Position numbers and translations under genes: made by a program. Below, in pieces: positions 10,290-19,399 of a stretch of DNA of 61,234 nucleotides (positions are counted from its first letter, which is position 1; every line of letters begins with the position of its first letter). The notes under the pieces were generated by a model. That model was given only the letters and a program-made list of their open reading frames with translations. It made no database searches and had not been told where the DNA came from. The DNA lies in NCBI GenBank assembly GCA_029212415.1, contig JARGOF010000029.1:1-61234 (forward strand), written 5' to 3'. This DNA comes from Rhizobiaceae bacterium (lineage in GTDB: Bacteria > Pseudomonadota > Alphaproteobacteria > Rhizobiales > Rhizobiaceae).

Positions 10290-10817
10290 CTACTTTGATT
10301 GCGGCCGTATACCCAGCGCCTGAAATCCGCGTTGTGCCACGGGCTTTCTCGAAGAAATAATCCTGCTGTTGACGCCGCTCCAGCGGATCTCGCCGGAAAG
10401 ACGCCCGTATTCGATCTTAGGGCAGCGATTCATAACCACCTTCAGACCCGCATCCTCGGCCCTTTGTCCAGCTTCGGCATGAAACACGGTCAGTTGCGCC
10501 CAGAGCACATCCGGCCTGTCTTTCAGCGCCAGTATCTCGTCAACAATTCCCGGCAAAGCATCGGATCCGCGAAACACATCGACCATGTCGATGTGCCATG
10601 GAATATCGGCAAGCGAAGCATAGGTCGTCTGCCCCTGTATTTCCTTGCCCGCATGTCCGGGATTGACCGGCGCGACTTTGAAACCCTTCGCGATCAGGTA
10701 TTTCATCACGATATTGCTGGGACGCACGTCTTTTGGCGAGGCGCCGATCATTGCAATCGTTTTGACAGACCGCAAAATGCCGGCGATGAAATTGTCTGAA
10801 TAGGAATCTTGATGCAT
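10290..10817 (-). CDS. CoA-binding protein (Rossmann fold, YccU-type)
   Basis: A 175-residue single-domain protein with the CoA-binding Rossmann signature KTIAMIGASPKDVRPSNIVMKYLIAKGFKVAPVNPGHAGKEI, followed by VDVFRGSDALPGIVDEIL and VVMNRCPKIEYGRL. Family members resemble the CoA-binding domain of succinyl-CoA synthetase and bind CoA, but their physiological role is not settled. The ATG at 10817 gives the usual family N-terminus. A longer reading from 10862 adds 15 residues without family likeness. It lies upstream of metY on the same strand, an association I recall from other rhizobial genomes. Confidence 0.85.
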   Translation of the reverse strand: MHQDSYSDNFIAGILRSVKTIAMIGASPKDVRPSNIVMKYLIAKGFKVAPVNPGHAGKEIQGQTTYASLADIPWHIDMVDVFRGSDALPGIVDEILALKDRPDVLWAQLTVFHAEAGQRAEDAGLKVVMNRCPKIEYGRLSGEIRWSGVNSRIISSRKPVAQRGFQALGIRPQSK

Positions 10818-11038
10818 GGGTATCTCTTGAATTTTGCTGTTACCGCTCCACCTGTAATTCATGTGCTGTCAAGATGGAACAGGCCAGACGAATGTGTCGC
10901 ATCATCCATGCGAAACAAATTTGTTGATCAAATAAGTTGGAAGCCCCTGGGTTTCTTTGGTTTGCACCAAACCGTGACTGCATTCACCTCAACTTCGGGC
11001 TGTCAATCATGGCACCTGACTTTTGGAGAAACCGCATC

Positions 11039-11347
11039 ATGTCCAGGATTTTTCTGCTGTTGAGCCTGATCATCATCAGCGCACCTGCTAATGCCATCAA
11101 CCGATATGACACAACGGGGATGAGCTGTAATCGCATTCAGTCTGTTCTGGAGAGTGAGCACTCCGCAATATTGCGTTACCCCTCCAGTCGGAATCCCTCT
11201 CTTACCCTCTATGACCGCTACGTCTCCACAAGCCAATATTGCGGACCTGGCAGCCGGGCATCGATAACCACGGTCCCATCCAGCGACAGCAAGATGTGCC
11301 GCGTGCATATATGCAGCAAGATTACCGGAGGCGATGGCGGGCGCTGA
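11039..11347 (+). CDS. Small secreted cysteine-containing protein (rhizobial type)
   Basis: A 102-residue protein starting MSRIFLLLSLIIISAPANA, a clear Sec signal peptide with predicted cleavage after ANA. The mature part contains NRYDTTGMSCNRIQSVLE, AILRYPSSRNPSLTLYDRYV, YCGPG and MCRVHIC. This pattern matches small conserved hypothetical periplasmic proteins that I recall from Rhizobiales, with cysteines probably in disulfides. The start is chosen because GGAGAA lies eight bases before the ATG at 11039, while longer forms have no signal peptide at the front. The function is unknown. Confidence 0.65.
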   Translation: MSRIFLLLSLIIISAPANAINRYDTTGMSCNRIQSVLESEHSAILRYPSSRNPSLTLYDRYVSTSQYCGPGSRASITTVPSSDSKMCRVHICSKITGGDGGR

Positions 11348-11615
11348 TGCGTTGCTGCCAGCAGGGTTATTTGTTGCACATTGGAAGTGTTTCCTAACGA
11401 TCTCACCACTCAGTTGCTCACCCGCGCAATTGTACAGCAGAGTCTTCGTATCGCCCATGCGCTGAACACCATCGGATGATCTTTCTCTTCATCTGTGCCG
11501 TTCAGGTCATGGTCAAAAGCCCATTGACTTCCTCGCGGACAGAGCGGACCTGAATAACGGTGTCTCTATTATCGAGTTCAGCTACTCCACACTGGCAAAT
11601 CTGTCTTTCAGTCCG
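11348..11615. other. Spacer without a recognisable gene
   Basis: No supported open reading frame, terminator or repeat was seen between the small secreted protein and the DUF1772 gene, which converge here. Composition resembles the neighbouring genes. Confidence 0.4.
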
Positions 11616-12134
11616 TCAATCGGCCTGTTTCACATGGTTTGGCGAAAACACCATTACACCGCCGACCGCTATGAGGAACGAAACGCCCGACAGCACCGTA
11701 CGTGTCTGGTTCCAGAATTGCCATCTGGGTGAATAATCATCCCAAATTCGACGTGCAGCCTCGATGTCACTGGGCACTTCAATGGCCGCCAGCGCCTCGT
11801 TCATGGGGACATTGACGACCATGGTCAAAACAAGACCGAAGCAAAGATATAGACAGCTGCTGAGCGCAAAGCACGCGGCACTTTTGCGATAGTGCTGCCG
11901 CCAGAGCACCCATGCTGTGAGACCAAGAAAGACCGGCGTTGCAAAGAATGCGGGCGCGAAGACAGCGTTTCTGACAGAGCCATTCATCGCCTGCATCGCC
12001 TGAATGGCTACGCGTGGATCGATACTGTCCAGACCCCACATTGTTGAACAGACCCAGGCATAGAAGAACCCGAAAATTGCTCCGCTGAGCAACAAGGAAA
12101 TTAGCACAAGCGTTCTCGTCATAAAATTTTTCAT
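11616..12134 (-). CDS. DUF1772-type integral membrane protein
   Basis: 172 residues with four membrane helices: about residues 7-30, 58-78, 86-108 and 148-165. Between helices 1 and 2 lies AIQAMQAMNGSVRNAVFAPAFF, and between 3 and 4 NVPMNEALA and WNQTRTVL, which are typical of DUF1772 (anthrone-oxygenase-like) proteins. The biochemical role in bacteria is unknown. It is divergent from a TetR regulator across 88 bases containing two operator-like palindromes, so it is probably the regulator's target. The GGAAA before the ATG at 12134 supports the start. Confidence 0.8.
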   Translation of the reverse strand: MKNFMTRTLVLISLLLSGAIFGFFYAWVCSTMWGLDSIDPRVAIQAMQAMNGSVRNAVFAPAFFATPVFLGLTAWVLWRQHYRKSAACFALSSCLYLCFGLVLTMVVNVPMNEALAAIEVPSDIEAARRIWDDYSPRWQFWNQTRTVLSGVSFLIAVGGVMVFSPNHVKQAD

Positions 12135-12146
12135 CGCATTTCCTAT

Positions 12147-12193
12147 CCGTACACATAATTACGCCTTGGTTGCATCCGTAACGTCGTGTACGG
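12147..12193. promoter_or_regulatory. Two matched operator-like palindromes for the TetR regulator
   Basis: Two sites share the architecture CGTA-N8-TACG: 12148-12163 and 12177-12192. Their centres are 29 bp apart. Both fall in the spacer between the DUF1772 and TetR genes. The outer halves also form the longer inverted repeat CCGTACAC (12147-12154) and GTGTACGG (12186-12193). TetR-family dimers bind 15-20 bp palindromes in exactly this kind of location. Confidence 0.6.
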
Positions 12194-12222
12194 TAAATGG
12201 CAAGTGCAATTCGGGAAAATGT

Positions 12223-12816
12223 ATGGACGCCACAAAAAAACAGTCACGCCATGAATCCATCGTCAGTGCGGCCTATCGGCTGCTGGCGGCGAAAGGCTAT
12301 GACGGGACCTCGATGCTCAGTATCGCCAAAGCAGCTCAGGCTTCAAACGAGACACTCTATCGATGGTACGGCGACAAACGGGGGCTGTTTGAGCGGATGG
12401 TGGAGGACAACGCAGCACTGATGAAGCACCTGCTGGAGACCTCGATTGAGAAGCAGGACGACCCCCGCAAAACGCTTGAACAGTTTTCGGTTGTTTTCCT
12501 TGAAACGCTTCTGGATGAGCGGGCGATCCTTCTCAACAGGGTCGCGGCAACGGACCCGACCGGCGAACTTGGTCGGACCATTTCTGCCAAGGGGCGCGAT
12601 GTTATTGAACCGCTTATCGGCAAATTGATGACGGCAATCAAACCGCGCCAGCAAGTCCAGGAGCGCGAAATGACCCGCTGGTACGTCAGCTTGCTGGTCG
12701 GTGACCTTCAAATAAAAAGAGTGATTGGCGTCCAACCGGTTTTGAACAGGCAAGAGATTGTGGGTCGATGCCAGACCGGTCTGGCAGCGTTCTACAGGCT
12801 GGTGGTTGTGGAATGA
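12223..12816 (+). CDS. TetR/AcrR family transcriptional regulator
   Basis: 197 residues from the ATG at 12223. The N-terminal helix-turn-helix reads SIVSAAYRLLAAKGYDGTSMLSIAKAAQASNETLYRWYGDKRGLFERMV, with the family's YRWYGDK(R/K)xLF ending. The C-terminal ligand-binding half is less conserved and does not reveal the inducer. The start is chosen because MDATKKQSRH leads straight into the first helix, while the longer form from 12166 would run through the operator region. It probably represses itself and the divergent DUF1772 gene. Confidence 0.9.
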   Translation: MDATKKQSRHESIVSAAYRLLAAKGYDGTSMLSIAKAAQASNETLYRWYGDKRGLFERMVEDNAALMKHLLETSIEKQDDPRKTLEQFSVVFLETLLDERAILLNRVAATDPTGELGRTISAKGRDVIEPLIGKLMTAIKPRQQVQEREMTRWYVSLLVGDLQIKRVIGVQPVLNRQEIVGRCQTGLAAFYRLVVVE

Positions 12817-12986
12817 TCTCAGATTGCAACATCATCGCAATTGAGATGCCTTCGATCTGCTGGTAGGCGGTTTGTCTTTGATGGGAACCGCTTGATAGCG
12901 GTACGCGGTCCTGAAAAGCGACAGGGCGCAGCCATGGAAGATGCAATACGCCCTGGCCCTCAATAGTGCACTGTTTCTCCAAAGGC

Positions 12987-14231
12987 TCACCGATCGGCGG
13001 TTGTCAGGCGCTCAAGCATTCTGTCCAATCTCTTGTCCCAACTGCGCTCGGCAATCCGCGGATCCTCGAGAGGAATGGGAGGCGGCCTGCTTTCAACTGT
13101 CGCTTCAATAGCAGACAACCAGGAATCCCTGCCATCGACCTGGCTGATCACGTCACCCATATCTGCAAGTGCGGATATGGACGTGGAGATGACAGGTTTG
13201 CCTGCGGCCAGATATTCGTAAAGTTTCAGCGGAAAGACGCTGGACATGTAACCGCTTGTCAGGTTTGGCATGACAGCGATGTCGATGCCACGCAGGTAAT
13301 CCGGCAAGCGTTCATAGGTACGATAACCGAGAAAATGCACGTTTGGCAGAGAGCCCAGCCGCGCAACAACTGCGCTGTTTTGACGTTCTGGTTCATCGCC
13401 GATGAAGACCCAATTCCAATCCGGGCGGGATTTTGCGCATTGTTCGATCAACGCAAAATCCAGTTTGTATTCAGAGAGCACACCGGTATAGCCAAGCTTC
13501 AAACCCTCGATTGCAGCCAGTTCAGGTGGAATATCACCTGCTTGGCGGGCCCTCGAAAAATGCTCGAGATCCGCAACATTGCGCTCATAGATGCTTCGCT
13601 TCCCAACGATCGCTGCACAATGCTCCTGCAGACGCGGACTGGTTGTAAAAACCATGTCCGCATGTCGTAACAAATTCAACTCCGCCTTACGAAAGGTTGC
13701 TGAATCCACACCCGGAATGGAAGCCAGATCATCGACGCAATGATAGACAAGCGAATGCACGTCAAGATCGCGCACCGCATCGTCAAAATAAGGGTGATAG
13801 GTCCATATGATCGTTGGCTTCTGCCCTCCGCGCTTCAGCCATTTGCGAATTGTGGAGCGAAGCAGCCAACCGTTGAATGCCAGGACAATCCTGCTTTTGT
13901 GACCCATGGGAATCGTCAAGGGCGCATGGACCCACAAGGTCTCGCGCATTTTCCTGGGCGAAAACCATGCCCTCTTCAACCGGCTGAAAATCCGCGACAG
14001 GTCACGCGAATTGATTTTGGGAGGTCTTATGCCGGGCGATTCGATATAGAGGACCCGGTGCCCACGCATGGCCAGTCGTTCTGCAATGTGCTGTTTGTTT
14101 GTCCAGTAAGGCGCCGCCCAGTCGGCGGTAGAAAACATGATGAACGTATTAAGGGCGCCGCTGTCAGTCACAACATTTGCTCCCTCACCGCAGGATCGGT
14201 CGCAATGCCGATGCAGCAGGGCTTTGCGCAT
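12987..14231 (-). CDS. Glycosyltransferase, GT-B fold (GT4-like)
   Basis: A 414-residue glycosyltransferase. The N-terminal half has FSTADWAAPYWTNKQHIAERLAMRGHRVLYIESPG, the pattern of GT-B enzymes in surface-glycan clusters. The C-terminal half carries the nucleotide-sugar site SSVFPLKLYEYLAAGKPVIST, the family Glu lying in KLYEYLA. It is the last gene of a minus-strand glycan operon, 81 bases after the deacetylase gene. The true start may be the ATG at 14138 (MFSTADW), since the first 31 residues look unlike the family and no convincing ribosome-binding site decides between them. Donor and acceptor are unknown. Confidence 0.85.
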   Translation of the reverse strand: MRKALLHRHCDRSCGEGANVVTDSGALNTFIMFSTADWAAPYWTNKQHIAERLAMRGHRVLYIESPGIRPPKINSRDLSRIFSRLKRAWFSPRKMRETLWVHAPLTIPMGHKSRIVLAFNGWLLRSTIRKWLKRGGQKPTIIWTYHPYFDDAVRDLDVHSLVYHCVDDLASIPGVDSATFRKAELNLLRHADMVFTTSPRLQEHCAAIVGKRSIYERNVADLEHFSRARQAGDIPPELAAIEGLKLGYTGVLSEYKLDFALIEQCAKSRPDWNWVFIGDEPERQNSAVVARLGSLPNVHFLGYRTYERLPDYLRGIDIAVMPNLTSGYMSSVFPLKLYEYLAAGKPVISTSISALADMGDVISQVDGRDSWLSAIEATVESRPPPIPLEDPRIAERSWDKRLDRMLERLTTADR

Positions 14232-14312
14232 GTTTGCAGCCAGGCCTTATGAAAGAGGCTCAATAATTCTTCGGTCGGCGAAAGGATCACCATTGCGTGG
14301 CGCATACTGTCC

Positions 14313-15902
14313 TCAACCATCGACAAACTCCGATAGACTTATCGCTGTTCCGCGCCACCGAACTGCGAAGGAAAGATCGCCAAGGGACGTGGTGGCATCG
14401 CCAGCTGCGAGTTCAAAACCGCTGAATGTCTGCCGCAGGGTCAGGCGCATCTTGGCGGCAATCCAGTCCAGCACATCATCCTCATTGAGCCAGAGCGTCG
14501 CCCGGTCACCCATTTCTTGTTCAAAAAAATCCATGAATTCAATATGATGTGACAGGCGATGTTCTTCCGATCCCCACCCGTAATCATAGCGCAGTGAAAA
14601 AGGATGATCAAGGTAACCGAATATGCTGCCGGCACGCCGGGCTGAGACAAATGCCTGTTTGTTGATCGCAAGCGGATCACCATCAGCGAGAATACAATCA
14701 CCATGCAGCATGCATTGCTGGCTGTGACTGACCACATCGTTAGAGGAGTCTGGCACGACACCACCTTTTGCCAGCAGCATTTCGGGGTCGTTGGCAATAA
14801 TGCCTCCAATGAAGCCGCTCAAGCCTGCGCGCCCAAGGGCATTGGGCACATAGGCGGGGTTTTGATGGAATGGCGAGACCGCATGGCGCACTTTCAAACC
14901 GGGAATGCGCGCTTCCAGCCAGTCCGACGAGAGACGCGCCTCTGCGTAACAGGCTTCATCCGAACCACCCCAGCGCGGTGCATGGGATACGGAATGCGAC
15001 AGCACAGAACCACCCGCTGCAATCACGTCTTTCAGCAGAGAAATGTGGTGGTCCCCGTCATCCTGATCGGTCTTGACAGCAAGCGAAAACGGCAGACCCC
15101 GGTCGCGATAGAGTTCGAACAGCGGCCTTGCCGATGCAATATCTTCATCGCAATCGAGACGCATGGTGATCGCCGCATCATACCCATGGGGAATCTCGCA
15201 AATCACCGGCACGCATGGTCTGTCATCAGGGCGCCAATCGGCCAGAAATGTCTCGATAACAGCCCATTCTGCACTATCGACCGGTCCCACCGCACGATTC
15301 CACCAAAGCAAGGACGCAGAGTCATTCTCCAGCAGCGTTACAAAAGGCAGATTTTCCACCACGCCAGGTACACGCGCCGAGGCAAGTATGGTTGCATCCG
15401 TCCTCTGACACGCCATCGCCATCGACCAGGGACCGCCATCGCTCGTTATGCGGCCATAACCCAGATTGTTCCATTCATCAGCAAAATCGTATCGCAGGAA
15501 AGGTCGCATGGTGAAGGGTGACGCTGCCGCCAGTGCATGCTGTTTCCACTGCACCATGGCTGCCGATTGCGCCGTCGAATGGACCGGCGCCGGAGCACAG
15601 GTGCTGGCCTGTGCCCATTCTTTGCCCAGCGGCTCCGGTGCCCTTAAGCCGCACAAGGCAGTGATCTCCGCCGGCAACGCACCCAACAGCAGAATCTTGG
15701 CATGCATCCGCCGGGCCTTGGCCACCAGAGGTGCCTGGCTGCTGCTCGGCGAGATGAAAACATAAACACCACCATTGCAGATCAAAGCCGGGTCATCATC
15801 CGAAGCGATCGTCACGAGACCTTTGGTGACTGAACGACGCAAGGCCAACGCCACAATCTGTGTCGCAGAATCGTTCCTGGTTCCTTCGAAAAGAATAATC
15901 AA
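14313..15902 (-). CDS. Polysaccharide deacetylase-like protein with a long N-terminal domain
   Basis: A 529-residue protein. Residues 243-310 hold NodB-type motifs: acidic residues in TMRLDCDED (Asp250, Asp252, Asp254) and the metal-binding His-x3-His in SHSVSH (His303, His307), followed by RWGG. Such enzymes remove N- or O-acetyl groups from polysaccharides. The first 230 residues have no family I recognise. There is no signal peptide, so it should act in the cytosol, before export. It starts with TTG in a TTGA overlap with the CapK-like gene, implying translational coupling. The substrate is probably an intermediate of the glycan made here. Confidence 0.75.
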   Translation of the reverse strand: MIILFEGTRNDSATQIVALALRRSVTKGLVTIASDDDPALICNGGVYVFISPSSSQAPLVAKARRMHAKILLLGALPAEITALCGLRAPEPLGKEWAQASTCAPAPVHSTAQSAAMVQWKQHALAAASPFTMRPFLRYDFADEWNNLGYGRITSDGGPWSMAMACQRTDATILASARVPGVVENLPFVTLLENDSASLLWWNRAVGPVDSAEWAVIETFLADWRPDDRPCVPVICEIPHGYDAAITMRLDCDEDIASARPLFELYRDRGLPFSLAVKTDQDDGDHHISLLKDVIAAGGSVLSHSVSHAPRWGGSDEACYAEARLSSDWLEARIPGLKVRHAVSPFHQNPAYVPNALGRAGLSGFIGGIIANDPEMLLAKGGVVPDSSNDVVSHSQQCMLHGDCILADGDPLAINKQAFVSARRAGSIFGYLDHPFSLRYDYGWGSEEHRLSHHIEFMDFFEQEMGDRATLWLNEDDVLDWIAAKMRLTLRQTFSGFELAAGDATTSLGDLSFAVRWRGTAISLSEFVDG

Positions 15903-17275
15903 AGGCTGGACACCTGTTCGGGCACAACATGCCTGAATTTCTGCCGTGCACCCACCCGGATCAATGCGTCAAGTGCGATGAACTCGACATCGACAGCCTC
16001 GGCCCACCACGAAGCAATACGTTCCTTGATGGCAGTGGTGTCGGCACCGTCTTCGGGAACCAATCGGAAGACCGGCCTGTCATTTCTCATCTGGATCTGG
16101 AATTCACGAATGCCACCAACACGATCAAGAACGTCCTGAATATAGTGGGTGGGCAACGGCTTGCCTGCCAGCATGACGACATCATGAACCCGGCCGATCA
16201 TTCGAGGGATGGCCAGGCCATTGGCTCCATTCGACAAGACCACATTGTCACCTGTGCGATAACGCAGCAATGGCATCAAGCGATTGAAGAGCGGCGTAAT
16301 AACCAGTTCACCGCTGCCTGCCCCATCCGGAACATTGTCCAATCCTGCCTCTGCATCCGGTCGTAATTCCGGCCAGGCAAAAAAATCGTGGAAAGACATG
16401 TCGGTATTGTCGGGATCAAGCTGATAGGCAACAACACCTGCTTCTGCCAGACCATATCGATTGATCACCTGACATTTCAGCACATGTTCGATCCTGGCAC
16501 GCTGGGATGTTTCCAACAGCTCTCCTGACGATTCAAACACGGCAAATCCCTTGTCGCGGCCCCGTGTTGCCTCCACATGGGCGGCCAACTGATCAACTGT
16601 GGACGGGTGCGCATGCACCAGATGTGGGCGGATTGACTTCATTTTTCGCCAGATCCGCTCGAGCTCCTGGCTCGAAAAATTCTCGAAAAAGATATTGTCG
16701 CGATTCATCGCAAAACATTTAACCTGCTCTCGCAGGCGATCGCGCCAGGGGAAGACCTCAGGAAAACTGGAGGCAAAATGAAGTTCACTGCGCCAATGGG
16801 TATTGCCGATGCGGCGGCGGCTTTCCCGGGTAATGGCAGACGACCAGTCTGCAGCCGCCTGATCATAGTGGATTTCGGCCGATGGTCCGGTTGATCCACC
16901 TGTGCGGGCAATGTGGATCCGCTCATCCCCGCGGTTGTCGCTCAACAGTCGACCACCCTGTTCACGGATGATATCTTTGGTCAGATAGGGCAGATCTTCC
17001 AGATACCGGGTATCCCCATCGATTTTATCTGGGTCAAAACCAATGGAAGAAAAGAGGTCACGGTAGTAAGGCACCGTTGCACCTGCGAAACGTACGGCCT
17101 GGGCAAGGCGTGCGGCGGCCCGCGCGCGGCGCTCGGCAACAGGCCGGTCTATTTCCTTGCGCACCCATTTCATTTTGCTGCGGATATCGCGTGCTTCGTA
17201 GCGTTCCGTCAAGGGATAGACAATGACAGTTGCCATTGCTCCACGAGCAGCGTTTCGAAGGACACTGAATATCAT
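15899..17275 (-). CDS. CapK-like adenylate-forming enzyme (phenylacetate-CoA ligase fold)
   Basis: 458 residues with the adenylate-forming motif ARTGGSTGPSAEIHYD (P-loop at about 125-130), then NRYGLAEAGVVAYQ and YRTGDNVVLSNG. These are the A3, A5 and A7-type motifs of the PaaK/CapK family. CapK members occur in capsule clusters and probably activate an acid as an adenylate or thioester for attachment to the sugar chain; the acid is not known. It overlaps the deacetylase gene by four bases and follows two glycosyltransferases, so it belongs to the glycan operon. No acyl carrier protein is visible nearby. Confidence 0.82.
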   Translation of the reverse strand: MIFSVLRNAARGAMATVIVYPLTERYEARDIRSKMKWVRKEIDRPVAERRARAAARLAQAVRFAGATVPYYRDLFSSIGFDPDKIDGDTRYLEDLPYLTKDIIREQGGRLLSDNRGDERIHIARTGGSTGPSAEIHYDQAAADWSSAITRESRRRIGNTHWRSELHFASSFPEVFPWRDRLREQVKCFAMNRDNIFFENFSSQELERIWRKMKSIRPHLVHAHPSTVDQLAAHVEATRGRDKGFAVFESSGELLETSQRARIEHVLKCQVINRYGLAEAGVVAYQLDPDNTDMSFHDFFAWPELRPDAEAGLDNVPDGAGSGELVITPLFNRLMPLLRYRTGDNVVLSNGANGLAIPRMIGRVHDVVMLAGKPLPTHYIQDVLDRVGGIREFQIQMRNDRPVFRLVPEDGADTTAIKERIASWWAEAVDVEFIALDALIRVGARQKFRHVVPEQVSSL

Positions 17276-17333
17276 TTAGAGCCAATCTCTGGAGTCATTG
17301 CCTGGGTGTCCTATCGGCATTCAAACGGGACTG

Positions 17334-18314
17334 TCAACGCGTCCTGGTCAGCATCTTGTAAAGATCCTGCAACGGTTCGACGGCCTTGTCCCACGTAAAT
17401 TGCGAGACTACACGGCGTTTCAGATTTTCCGTTGCTGGCGCAATGGACGACGCAACAAGCGCCGTAGCAATTTCACCCACATCGCTGCCGTTGACATAAT
17501 GCGCATCCTCACCGAAATACTCGTGTGTCGAGCCCTCACCCGTCACAACAAGACGCGCCCCCGCAGCGGCAGCCTCCAGAGCTGCGAGTCCGGGGGTTTC
17601 AAGCGTTGAAGGCAGACAAAAGACCTCACAGGCAGCATAGGCTGATCGCAACATCGGGCTCTCGTGCGCTATGGCTCCCAGATAACGCACATGGTCCCCA
17701 GCAGCGGCAAGACATTGGCCAGCATAAACACCGTTGCGAACATGCCCCAGAAAAACCAACGATTTTCCTGCCTGATTCGCCGCATGGATCAGCGCCAATT
17801 GGTTCTTGCGTGGCTCGACAGTGCCCACATGCAACACGAACGGACCCTCTATGCCGAAGGCAGCGCGGAACATCTCGGGTTCGACCGGTACGGCGAACCA
17901 TGGATCACAGGCGTTGCGCACCGTATGAAACCGTTCGCGCGGCAGGTCCAACACGGAGGCGAGTTGATCGCTTTCAATGTCACCATTGGTGACAATTGCA
18001 TCCGCCAGCGAAAGCTGCGCAGTGATTTCTTCAACTGGATACAAATGTTTTGTTTCTTCGGTCAGCCAGAGGCTGGCGGAAATGACGAGCGGAATACCTC
18101 GCGACTTTACATATCTGCAAAAGTGGCCAGAGCCGCCCATGCAGGAGAAAAAATGCACGACATCCGCCTTGCCAAGATCACCGAGCCAGGAATCGTGGCG
18201 CTTGATATCCAGTCCTGCCTGCAGCAGATATTCTTCGTATTTCAGCATTTGAATTTCACCACCACCCGGCGTTTCAAATGCCCATGGATAGGTCGCATAG
18301 ACGACACGCATCAT
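17334..18314 (-). CDS. Glycosyltransferase family 4
   Basis: A 326-residue GT-B enzyme. The N-terminus MMRVVYATYPWAFETPGGGEIQMLKYEEYLLQAG holds the glycine-rich acceptor loop, and the C-terminal half has FVLHVGTVEPRKNQLALIHA and VFCLPSTLETPGLAALEAAAAGARLVVT, the GT4 donor-binding signature. It overlaps the next upstream glycosyltransferase gene by ATGA, which signals translational coupling. It probably adds one sugar to the repeat of the ABC-exported glycan on the cytosolic face. Sugar specificity cannot be read. Confidence 0.88.
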   Translation of the reverse strand: MMRVVYATYPWAFETPGGGEIQMLKYEEYLLQAGLDIKRHDSWLGDLGKADVVHFFSCMGGSGHFCRYVKSRGIPLVISASLWLTEETKHLYPVEEITAQLSLADAIVTNGDIESDQLASVLDLPRERFHTVRNACDPWFAVPVEPEMFRAAFGIEGPFVLHVGTVEPRKNQLALIHAANQAGKSLVFLGHVRNGVYAGQCLAAAGDHVRYLGAIAHESPMLRSAYAACEVFCLPSTLETPGLAALEAAAAGARLVVTGEGSTHEYFGEDAHYVNGSDVGEIATALVASSIAPATENLKRRVVSQFTWDKAVEPLQDLYKMLTRTR

Positions 18315-19399
18315 GCAGCTCCCAGATCATTGATTGCCTGCAGCAGCAAGTCACCATTGGCCAGCAACCGCAATTGACCGAAACGCTCCTGACGCAGCCT
18401 CGCATGGGCTGCATGGTCGCCATGGTTGAGGAACCGCTCGATCATCAAGGCCGCCTTGCGCCTATCGTCATCAGGCAGAGGCAAAGCCGCCTGCCCCAGA
18501 AGTTCCAGCACCGCAGGTAAAGGTGGGGTGAACATCGGCTTGTCGAAAGCCAGCGCATCGAGTGCCGGAATGCAAAATCCCTCATGTTTGGAATGCGTGA
18601 TACAGACTGTAGAACGCTGGTAAAGCGCCTTCAAAAGGCCATCGCTGATCCCATGATAAAAGGAAAACGGGACCCCGTATGTCTCCTCGGTTTGCCGGAC
18701 CCTTTGTGTGAGCGTTTCAAAATAGGCGCCATCAGGCGGACCACCAACGATGTCGACGGCAATGTCAGGCATATTCGCTGACAGATCGTCGAGAACCTCC
18801 AGCAATTCCAGGATACCCTTGTTTGCCACCAGACGACCCACGTAAAGAATATGCCGGCGTTCGGGCGATGCCGGCAGATCACACGCCTTGACCTGCTTCC
18901 AGCGATCAGCATTGATCAAAGGGGGACAGACAACGACCCTGCCCTGCCAACGCGCACGGTCAATCGGATCAAAGCCCTCAAGCAGACAATCGGCTGTTGC
19001 GCGTGAATTAGCCAGGATACCATCGAAGGCGGCCAGTAGCCGACGCTGATCAAGGCCCCTGCGGCAATTCTCGGCAGTGCGTCCATCGGTCTCGGAGAGG
19101 AATTGCGGTGGCGTTATATTGTGAAAATAGACAAGTTTACGATTGGGCAGCGCAATGATGTCCTCAAGCATTGGATCGTGAATGGAGTGGTTGAAGAAAA
19201 CCAGATCATCCGGTTGAATCGATTCGCCAAAATACTTCCGGTTCTCAATGCTGCACGGTGCGCAATTTTCACCAAAATTCTCCGCCCATAACCGCACAAC
19301 ATAGCCAGCGCTTTGAGCCAACAATGCCGATTGGCACGCGAAATTTCCGACTGCGTCATGGCGAACAATGTCGCGGGCGTGAATATGGATCGTCGTCAC
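18311..19399 (-). CDS. Glycosyltransferase family 4
   Basis: 362 residues. RHILYVGRLVANKGILELLEVL and VCITHSKHEGFCIPALDALAFDKPMF are the two typical GT4 blocks, the second containing the donor-binding Glu. The start is a GTG in a GTGA overlap with the ABC ATPase gene upstream, and the 3' end overlaps the next glycosyltransferase by four bases. Three consecutive 4-bp overlaps or near-overlaps place ABC transporter and transferases in one coupled operon. Confidence 0.88.
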   Translation of the reverse strand: MTTIHIHARDIVRHDAVGNFACQSALLAQSAGYVVRLWAENFGENCAPCSIENRKYFGESIQPDDLVFFNHSIHDPMLEDIIALPNRKLVYFHNITPPQFLSETDGRTAENCRRGLDQRRLLAAFDGILANSRATADCLLEGFDPIDRARWQGRVVVCPPLINADRWKQVKACDLPASPERRHILYVGRLVANKGILELLEVLDDLSANMPDIAVDIVGGPPDGAYFETLTQRVRQTEETYGVPFSFYHGISDGLLKALYQRSTVCITHSKHEGFCIPALDALAFDKPMFTPPLPAVLELLGQAALPLPDDDRRKAALMIERFLNHGDHAAHARLRQERFGQLRLLANGDLLLQAINDLGAA

